From Micromussa lordhowensis (lineage: Eukaryota; Cnidaria; Anthozoa; Scleractinia; Lobophylliidae): a DNA stretch of 64,000 bases. Of this stretch, positions 51,919-60,600 are shown in pieces. The stretch is from assembly GCA_964020085.1 (NCBI GenBank), contig OZ026600.1:31184380-31248379 (forward strand). Direction: 5' to 3'. Made by a program: the position numbers and the translations under genes. How positions within the stretch are numbered: the first letter of the stretch is position 1; every line of letters starts with the position of its first letter. A model generated the notes under the pieces. That model ran no database searches. It was given only the letters and a program-made list of their open reading frames with translations, and was not told where the DNA came from.

Positions 51919-53965
51919 TTAGTTTGGACAACGGAATAGTGACATTGATTATTAAACAAAATTTGGTCAGTACACACAGTGGTTAAGGGTCTTGTCGACA
52001 ACGATAAGCACTTTTTTTAACCCGAGCATTTGCAACGAACACTTCATTCAAGCAGACACCGGGGAACGAATAGTTAGCAGCAAACATCACATTTCGCCGA
52101 GAAAGGAAAGTACATAAGCTTATATGATTTTAAGCTTTTGTTTTCAGAGTTGTAAAAAATTGTACACTGTAGTAGGATTTGAATTAAGCGCTCAAGTTAA
52201 TTGCGAGGAGCCTCAGTCAACCAAGAAGGTACACGTAACAAAAAATTAACCCTCCTGAAAAACAAGAGTGGAGTGAATTTCAACAAATTCAAAATAACAC
52301 ACACACTAAGCAGCAAGGAAACGCAAAGAAACTCTATACTCTGTGACAGAACGTGTAAACTAAATTTATTAGTTTAAATAGAAAACACACAAAAAAGCCA
52401 CTTTTTGCTTCCAAATGAAGCTGTAGTTTGAAAATAGGATGTTAACCTTACCTCCCTGTTTTGACTCAACCATCACTCTGTATTCAAACAAATTTTAACT
52501 ATATTTGAGTGTAATAAACAAAAACAGGGCTGAAGAGCTAACCCATTTTTGCTCATGGATGACGTCATCCATGATCGAATGGCACTCGGTCACTCACTTA
52601 CTCCATTCTGATTAGTTTGTTCATTAAAACCGGATTAAATAGTTTTCTCCTATCCCTCCCCTGCTAAGTATTGTTTTTGCCCTAGACACTTCATTCAGGT
52701 TTTATTGTATCGGATTTCATTTAAACCAATCACAGCGAGCATCTCCCACTGTGATCACATGGACAGGCACAGATCTGGTCTGGTAGTAATTACGAGTGTC
52801 TCCCAAAGGTTTTGGGGAACAAGGAAACAAAGGGAAATATAGTAGAAAACAAGGGAACATGACTCCTGTTTTAGAGAACACGGGAACACAAACTAGTCAA
52901 AACGTAAACATTTTTTATCTATTTAAGTACACTAAAGACCATTGTTCACGAAATTTTATTTATGGCCATGTGAGCACCACTGCCATGACAAGACAGACTA
53001 AAACAGGGTTCTTCTAATATTCATTGTGAGAATATCTCAGCTGGGAGTTATGAAGGTTAGCGGGAAGCGGTAAGCGGCCAAAATCACGAATGTGAATGTC
53101 AAAATTTAAAGTTGCAATCAACATGAAAGATTTTCAAGTGACAGCGAACTGTCCAAATGGGAGATTGTTTGAGATCGATCCTCAAGCGCAGTGGGATGCA
53201 GCGATTGCCAAAGTGATAACGAAGGAGCGGTAGTTGATAGATAGGTTGCCACAATCTGGCTTATATTTGAATATATTAAATACTAAATCGAACTAGGTCA
53301 AAGAAGCTTTTTATTCATTATTCATTGATCACATTCTTCTTATCGGAAAATTCCAACTTGGATTTTATTCTTAATCAGGATATACACTAAATGGTCATTT
53401 CTCTTAAATATTGTCGTATCTGTCTTTGTAACTGAGTGAAGGGGTACGAGACCGAGTCGAAAGCAGCTTATACCGTCATTAGCAATTCAGTACCTCAGGC
53501 TAACCAGGCTGGCACATCTGCAGACAGAAATCCAGTGCCTTCGAAAGTGTCGAAATTAAGCGTGCCCGCTACTAATCAACTTGTAGGATTGGAGATGAGA
53601 GGCTGTTCAAATCTTTAAGGAAGGATGTGACTGAGGATCAAGTCCAACGAACAGATTGGCAGGAAAAATTCAAAGTGTTGTATGAGCTAATCTGGTAGAT
53701 TTCACGGTGAATGATGATTGACATGAGCTAACTTTGAGTAAAATGGAATTACTCTCTTCATAAAAAAAGGGTCCAGTCATGCGCACATGTGTGACCTACG
53801 GGTTAAGTTACTTTATCCTTGCATACGGTGGCTGCCCCGCAGCACGAGCGGCAGACAAAACCGAGCTGTCCTTCCCCTCGACCCCCCATGTTCCTCTCGG
53901 CTTCACCTCAGGGAACATTGAGGGGCTTGGGGAACGTTTCCCTTGGGGCCAGTCATTAATTAGCT
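51919..53965. other. No gene recognised
   Basis: Only short open frames, none with family resemblance. The piece 53860-53960 (GGGGCTTGGGG, TTTCCCTTGGGGCCAGTCATTAA) resembles ends of the GACTGGTCC foldback family seen at 36265. Confidence 0.4.
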
Positions 53966-54101
53966 CTTATTAACCGAGCAGGAGGTCTGTATGGGAGAAT
54001 CTTGACCGAGGTCGTGAGTACAGACCGAACCCAGTGAGGTCTGTACACAACGACCGAGGTCAAGATTCTCCCATTGAGACCGACTAAGCTCGGTTAATAA
54101 G
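53966..54101. repeat. Long palindrome with CTTATTAACCGAG ends
   Basis: CTTATTAACCGAG, GGTCTGTATGGGAGAATCTT, GACCGAGGTCGT and GTACAGACC are mirrored on the right, with the short centre GAACCCAGTGA. It is followed four bases later by TTATTATATGGC. Termini and neighbouring 12-mer match the palindrome at 24176, in the opposite orientation; arm interiors do not. Confidence 0.9.
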
Positions 54102-54598
54102 GTGTTTATTATATGGCGCAAACAAGAGCAATTTAATTCATTCAATGTAACTGGTTTGTACTAACTGACATTTTGCTTGCAAATGGCGATGAGCTGAATT
54201 TAATCTGCCAAAGTTTGCTCTTTCTCTTTACTTTTTTTCTCATCAGGCTTTTTGGCATTGCCATAAATAAATATTGCTAGTCAATGATTTTGAATAACTA
54301 CCGGTCTAGATGGGAAAATAAGCCAATCAGATTCGTGAATTTGGTAGTTCCCAGTCCTTGTGACACAGAGCCATATAATAAGTGCTTATTAATATTTAAT
54401 AGTTTAAGGTTTTGATATTTGTTATTACTGTCTAATGATTATAATTAAAGATCCAGTTAACCTTGACCTTATATTATAATAACCTGTGTTATACTACAGG
54501 CTAAGAAATTTCTCAAATGCGATTGGCTAAGACCAGTAGTATTTCTGCCAAATTTGAAATACTTACATGTAAAAATTTCAGTTTCCATGGAAACCTAA

Positions 54599-54982
54599 AT
54601 GATCGAAACAATATGGCGGAAAGATTTTCAAAATTCTGTGGAAAACACTGCAAGAGCTAAAGGAAATTACCAAGATATGGAAACAGCAAAGAATGTACAA
54701 AGATCTAGGTCACTGTATCGTCGATTTAAGGTGGAAGGCAAAGGATACAGTCCTGATATTTTCAGTGAGCTGCATGCAACGCGAACCAACTCAGCTGACG
54801 AAGTTCGGTGCATAGCTTTATCGTCGAGCACTCTTTTAACTGCTATCGAAGAAGGTGAGAGAACGAAAAACGGTTCCTTTCAGTCTTTATTCAACAGTTC
54901 AGAAGCACAAGCAACCAGAAGTAAACGTCGTCCGCTGGAAACTATTTTCCGCTGCTGTGGTGACCAAAGAAACGATAAATAG
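54599..54982 (+). CDS. Unrecognised ORF, 127 aa
   Basis: Open frame from MIETIWRKDFQNSVENTARA through SRSLYRRFKVEGKGYSPDIF and IALSSSTLLTAIEEGERTKN to DQRNDK. It is basic and Ser/Arg-rich, with no signal peptide, no membrane segment and no motif that I recognise. It lies between two long palindromes, the second about 305 bp downstream, similar to the arrangement at the three recombinase remnants. It may be part of a mobile element or spurious. Confidence 0.3.
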   Translation: MIETIWRKDFQNSVENTARAKGNYQDMETAKNVQRSRSLYRRFKVEGKGYSPDIFSELHATRTNSADEVRCIALSSSTLLTAIEEGERTKNGSFQSLFNSSEAQATRSKRRPLETIFRCCGDQRNDK

Positions 54983-55288
54983 CCAACAATTTTCACCGCC
55001 TGCTGCTTAAATGAAAGCCCAAAGTCCAAGTTTCCACACAAGCAGAATCGGTTAAAAATCTATTGATAAACTTCGATTGACGATTAGGCTGTTCAAAATG
55101 TACCCTTCAAAAGATATTTACAGGTATTCAAGTACTGTTTTATCGCAGTTGAAGCGAAAATCATTTGAACATGTGTGACCTTTGTGCGATCACATGTTTG
55201 ATCACATGTTGGAGTAAAACCAATCACTCGCGCGTGACTAAAACGCGTTACAAGATGCGAAATTTCTTTGCCTTGTAGTATAAACAAA

Positions 55289-55448
55289 AAATAGCGCGGT
55301 TTCTTCGGGGTATTTGGTATAAATACCGGCTCGTGATATTTCAAAACTCTCCAAATATCACTCGCCGCGGCGGCTCGTGATATTTTGGCGAATTTTGAAA
55401 TATCACTCGCGGTATTTATCCCAAATACCCCTAGAAACCGTGCTATTT
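55289..55448. repeat. Long palindrome (arms about 70 bp), centre CGCCGCGGCGG
   Basis: AAATAGC-CGGTTTCT-GGGGTATTTGG-ATAAATACCG-CTCGTGATATTTC on the left is mirrored on the right with a few mismatches. Internal blocks (GTGATATTTCAAAA) recur in the palindrome at 21034, so these two share a family. Confidence 0.9.
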
Positions 55449-55570
55449 CCTATACTAATCATGAACACAATATCAGCGGCTCTAACCTTGAAAAAAAAAC
55501 TTTGAGATTAGTTATCAAGATTTTAGAATAAAATTGGCGTCTGGGACAAAACCCTGCGGGGGCAATAAAT

Positions 55571-56245
55571 TTGTTCTGGTATGATTATTCAACCATTCAC
55601 CCTAGGGAAGGAGGAAAACTAACTATTAATAATGACTTTTTTGCTGGAAATTTTATTGTCCCTGTTTCTTCAAAAAGCACACTACATTTTTTACATAATT
55701 GCCCCCGTACAAAATACAAACTGTGGGCCAGCAAGGTGAATATTGACATGCAACTTGCTCAATTTTTCGAGAGTATGTCATATCAATTTGTGGTACACAT
55801 GTATTCCAGCTGTCAATATATGGACATTGACAACTCATCTCGCAACTATTCAATGGATGAACAATCGTTAGACGGCATTTTTTCGCAAGAAAATAACACA
55901 GACGACTCTTACTTATCATCATCATCCTTTAGTTTTTCTGACAGTGATGATAGTGAACGAAACGATGAATTACGCATGAGCAGAGGGATATTCACTAACG
56001 AAACAGCACCCGAAGTAAAACTTGTGACAATTCTGAACCTGATTACTGAGAAGTTGCAATGCTTCCTTGGTAGTGGATTGATAGCGAGAGACAGCATGTT
56101 CTATTCATTGCTTGACAATTCAGAAAATTATGTTTATTGGCTAAACGAGAGAAAAAGGAAAATCACTCACTACAGTTCCAATGGGATAGTGAAGTCCTTC
56201 AGTTTATTGAGACACTTAAGTATCATTGAGGAAGGAGAGTTGTGA
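55571..56245 (+). CDS. Unrecognised ORF, 224 aa, acidic Ser-rich middle
   Basis: A continuous frame with PREGGKLTINNDFFAGNFIV near the start, a Ser/Asp tract (SYLSSSSFSFSDSDDSERND) around residues 113-132, and the segment IARDSMFYSLLDNSENYVYW then LNERKRKITHYSSNGIVK toward the end. I think related segments occur in multicopy cnidarian predicted proteins, but I cannot name the family. There is no signal peptide and no intron evidence. It is followed 200 bp later by a Gypsy integrase remnant, so it may be part of a repeat rather than a host gene. Confidence 0.45.
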   Translation: MFWYDYSTIHPREGGKLTINNDFFAGNFIVPVSSKSTLHFLHNCPRTKYKLWASKVNIDMQLAQFFESMSYQFVVHMYSSCQYMDIDNSSRNYSMDEQSLDGIFSQENNTDDSYLSSSSFSFSDSDDSERNDELRMSRGIFTNETAPEVKLVTILNLITEKLQCFLGSGLIARDSMFYSLLDNSENYVYWLNERKRKITHYSSNGIVKSFSLLRHLSIIEEGEL

Positions 56246-56429
56246 ATCTTCTCCGAGGTTCAGGTCATGAAGGCGAGGGTGGGTCTGAATACACACGAAA
56301 CTAACAGTGTGAAGGTTGCACGTCTGAAGATGGAATTCATGCTAATCTTTTGGAGTCATTTCTTCTATCTTGTATATCAGAAGGAACTCTTCCACTTTAT
56401 GAAGATGGAAAGATGAAGTATTTATGCAA

Positions 56430-56790
56430 TAGCAATAGCTTTTAGAGGACCTACACACTGCACATCCAGGAATCGTAAGAATGAAAAACCCTGGCTCGCA
56501 GCTATCTGTGGTGGCCCGGGCTGGATGAAGACATCGAGGAAAAGGTTTTATCCAACATCCAGCACTAGTGCAACCGCAACTATTGAGAAACTCCACCAAG
56601 CTTTCGCCACTCATGGGATTCATACCTGAAATGGTTGTCTCAGATAATGGCTCGGGATTTGCCAGTGAAGAATTCGCAGACTTTATGGCCAGGAATGGAA
56701 TTCATAAAAAACAATTTCGGTATGTTTTTAATAACAAAACCGTTGCAACCGCACCTTTAGAGTCTCGTATAGCCTTCCTCGGTTAAGCCA
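56430..56790 (+). pseudogene. Ty3/Gypsy integrase remnant
   Basis: Shifting frames read LLEDLHTAHPGIVRMK (zinc-binding HHCC region), LARSYLWWPGLDEDIEEK, then TIEKLHQAFATHGI and MVVSDNGSGFASEEFADFMA plus RNGI, the integrase core with its second catalytic Asp. The sequence between the zinc-binding region and TIEKL is mostly deleted, several frame changes are needed, and everything after RNGI is lost. Confidence 0.75.
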
Positions 56791-56824
56791 AAATAAAGTC
56801 TAAATATCTTTTTTTCCTCACAAC

Positions 56825-57290
56825 CAGAAACTGATCACGTGTTAAATAGGCTTGCCACTTCCATTTCGTAACATAAAATGTAGGGGTAACCACGCGTTTT
56901 TAAAAATTATCCATCTTTTTTTAAAACTTTACGGTGCAAGTTACATTTTTTCCTGTCATCTCCCCGGTAAGTAATACATTTGCACTTGTTTTTGCGCGCG
57001 CACTACGCAATCTCAGATACATGCTTACAGTCGGATTTCAGTGTAATTTTCGACAGATAACAGCTAGTTTTTCAGCTGGAAGCCGTTAACAGTTTGTGGT
57101 TAGCAATACGCTGCTATTCTGGTATTCCTGGTTTTCGTACAGCTTCGTTAAACCTAATTTAAATCACAGTAGGACAATACTGCTTTCATCTTGGTAGCGT
57201 AGTTGATTACGTCAATGCCAACCTTAGCGCGCGCGTGGCAGTTAAACCATGCTTGCGTGATGCGCATAACGTATGCGTACTAACGAAAGT
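56825..57290. repeat. Diverged direct repeat, partner of 49690-50250
   Basis: See the partner entry for shared blocks. This copy ends about 195 bp before the ATG of the USOMP-5-like gene and could overlap its promoter. Confidence 0.7.
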
Positions 57291-57484
57291 AGGCACCGTC
57301 CTTATGGCTGCTCTATTTCGTACTTTCGATGCCCGCAGTAAGTTAGCGGTTAAAGTTGTGCGTTGTGCACACGCGTTCTTAAGGAACGTCCTCAGCCAAT
57401 CAGCGGTTTTTGAGACCTGTACATGGAAGCGCAATCACTGAAGTCGTTAAACGCTCAAAGTTTGATTTTACTGGAGTTGTCAAA

Positions 57485-57638
57485 ATGCGCTTGTTGTTCG
57501 CAGCTTCTTCTAGCGTAACCTTGGTCGTTCTGGTCGCTATACATGGCGCCCAATCTGGGATGTGTGACTTTGTGGCTCCGAAAAAGAAACTGGAAAAGCT
57601 ATACGCTCGGCTAGTTGCTGAGCCCGTTTCCCAGCCAG
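57485..57638 (+). CDS. USOMP-5-like gene, exon 1 (signal peptide)
   Basis: Donor CCAG|GTAAAC, phase 1. After the signal peptide it reads [20 protein letters not shown] and [11 protein letters not shown]. An in-frame upstream ATG at 57410 would place 25 non-hydrophobic residues before the signal peptide, so Met at 57485 is preferred. Confidence 0.75.
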
Positions 57639-60600
57639 GTAAACTTGGATTAAGGTTAACTCATTTTGATTGAAATGAACTACATGAAAGATTTTAAAAA
57701 CATTCTTGCCACACGGTTAGATATCCAATAGAAACACTTTGGTGAAAAGAAATCTGCAATGTTTTCCAAATAATGGCAGCAAAACATTGTTCTGGATGTT
57801 ACGTCGTGAGCTCAAGTTAAAAAATTTTGAAAGGGTTCTTAAAAGCCAAAACCATCTGTCCATCTAGATTTGCTCTAGTTTCGCGTAACAAACATTTTGA
57901 CAAAGACAGCTTTTAAAGCAGCTTTTAAGTGGGTTGTAAACTATTCTGAAATTTCAACAATAGAAGCGGTTCTGCCATTCTGATGAACATAGTCTTTTTT
58001 AACAGTTGTCAAACCATTTTATGTTTCCTATTACTTTCAAAGGTTTTTTTCAACAGCTACAACCTCGGACAAAACCTGTTGAGACACATTACAAAAATAT
58101 TTATTTGTCGCACTCACCCAGACAAAAATGCTTACTGTCGCCAATTAAAAGACTGTTCTCCCCCTCCCCTATTGCAATGTTGTTTGCGGTAACACAAGAA
58201 ATGCAGCTGTTAAGCCAAAACAACATTGCACCAGGGGTGGGGAGTTGGGCGAATTTGTTCCTTTTGGACACAATGGTTGCATGGCGCGAAATTGAAAATT
58301 GCATTGAAATGTCTTAACAGTTTTGTCCGAGATTGTAGCTGCTCTGGAATTTCAAATGGTCCATTGATAAAGTGAGGAACAAACAGAAAAAACTGTTTGA
58401 AAAGTTGACTCATTTGTTTTCCCTCGTCTATGCCAATAATAAGTAGTTGTGCCAACTCTGTAACTCAGGCGGCAGGTGCGATGGCCTCATGGTTAGTGCG
58501 CTCGACTCCGGAGCGAGTGCTCCGGATTGGAGCCCTGCCAAAAAATAGTTATTATTATGGTGACATGCGCATGCTAAGAACAGGTTCAAATGCAGGTTAT
58601 ACTAGATATAGAAAGCATGTTGTGTCCCCCAAACTGTGCTTGATATTTCAGAGGTGTGAAATGAAATTTCAACCAGTTTCATTCATAATAACATTTATAT
58701 GACAATAATATTTCCCTATCGTGCTTTGTATGACTAATAAAAGCTGATTAATACAGAAAAAACTGATTTAGCTTCTATACTTGGCAATGATTCACACAGC
58801 GTAACGTCCGCGACATTGGTTGTCACGTCTGCAACGTTAAAGTAAATCTGCGAATGCCAGTTCAAATGAAATCAGCCATTTGGGTCACATAACCACTTAA
58901 CTGCATATATTTGGAACAGTTCATACAAAAGGCCCTGATATCTCACAGGAATTTTGAGTAAATGCCGAGAGTAATGTGCAAGTCACGTCCTCGACAGTGT
59001 TTTGTTGGTATATTTCTCTAATAGAGATCAGTCAAGTGGAAAACATTTTACAGCTAAGTTAACATGTCAATAGGCAGAAACATGTTCATAAATGGAAAAC
59101 TGGTCAACTTCTTTTTATACTTTGTCTGTGCTAAATTAAAGTTTAAACTATTGAGTCTAAATGTAACGTCCGCGATAATGGAATTGCCCATATATACATA
59201 TATATAAACACCAAACGCCTGACCTGATTTTAATTTTCTTAACAGCGCTAGCTCCGTCATCTTGTAAAGAACTGTATGACAAAGACAGGTAAGTTCACGG
59301 TTAAAATGTCTTCTCACATTCTACTTCAAAACAATCCTTTTGATAACGCTTCACTAATTCAAGGACGTTGGCGCGAAAATGTCCTACGCGAAACTGACCT
59401 CTCATGGGCATTTTATGCGAATAAGCAAACAGGTATAAATCAAACACATTTATTGTTACACACTGTAATGTTTTGTATATTATAATCAATATCTCACTGT
59501 ATATATATCAACATGAGTCTGGTCAGGCTATCAGGCCAGATCGAATTACATCCGTAATCATACTGGAAGTGTAAGCTTGTATTTCTTTGCACTCTAAATA
59601 TATCAAACACGAGAGGCAGTGCGTCATCGGAATATCCAAACACCGAGAAGAGAATTGAAACTACGAAGCGCAGCGGAGTATTTTTGACAAAATTCGAGCT
59701 GTTTATATAGCCGATGAAACATTGTCTCTAAACTAAGGAGTAAAACGGAGAAGTAAAATCATCAAAATCTATGCTAATAAAGACCGGTGTCCAAACCACC
59801 GTCACGGCTGTGATTTTTTGATGAATTATTAATGAGTTTGAGAATGCCGCGTCAACCCTCCTTTGACAGGCTTTGGCAAAATTAAACTCGCTAGTAATGT
59901 TTAAGGTTTTCTTCACCAGTAAGGTCCAGTAAGACATATTATTTATAGCATCTGCTGATATGTATAGTTGTGGTTCATTAAACGTTCAACAATAAAAACG
60001 TCCACTCCTTCGAAGCCATGAATAATGAATATGTCTCCCCCTATACCAAAACTAATTTAAAGTGGTACTGAAACGAAATTTTCGTATCTGAGAATTTGGC
60101 TTCATAATAAAGTTTGAACCTTACTTAGAAACACTGCCAACATTTTTTTCGCGTGTGGTAAGCAAAAACTGCTTTCTCAGCCGTTCAAAGTTGGCTGGTT
60201 GAGCCCAAAATTGGCGACCATTCAAACAGCCTTGTGACGTCACTGTTTGTATTACTCTCATTTAAGACATCTCAGAGGAAGAAGACATCTGTTCAGTAGT
60301 ATTTACACAAGAGAATGTTTTCCTAGATAGCGTCAAATGCTGTTCAGATATCGTCTGTAAGAAGTTTTTACAAAAAGACAGGAATCTTTTACTAGGCCTT
60401 ATTAATGTGTAGTATTACTGTAGAGTTTAAGTCATCATTTGTATATTTTGAGTCATCCATTGAACTCACCAAACTGATTTTTCGACCGGACCGATTGGAG
60501 GGAAGTATGTCGCGGCTAAGAACAAGCGATCAAGTTCTGTTACTATCGCTCGACGTTTTGTTGTCTTGTCGGAGCAAGAATTGATTGTTGATTGGAGTCC

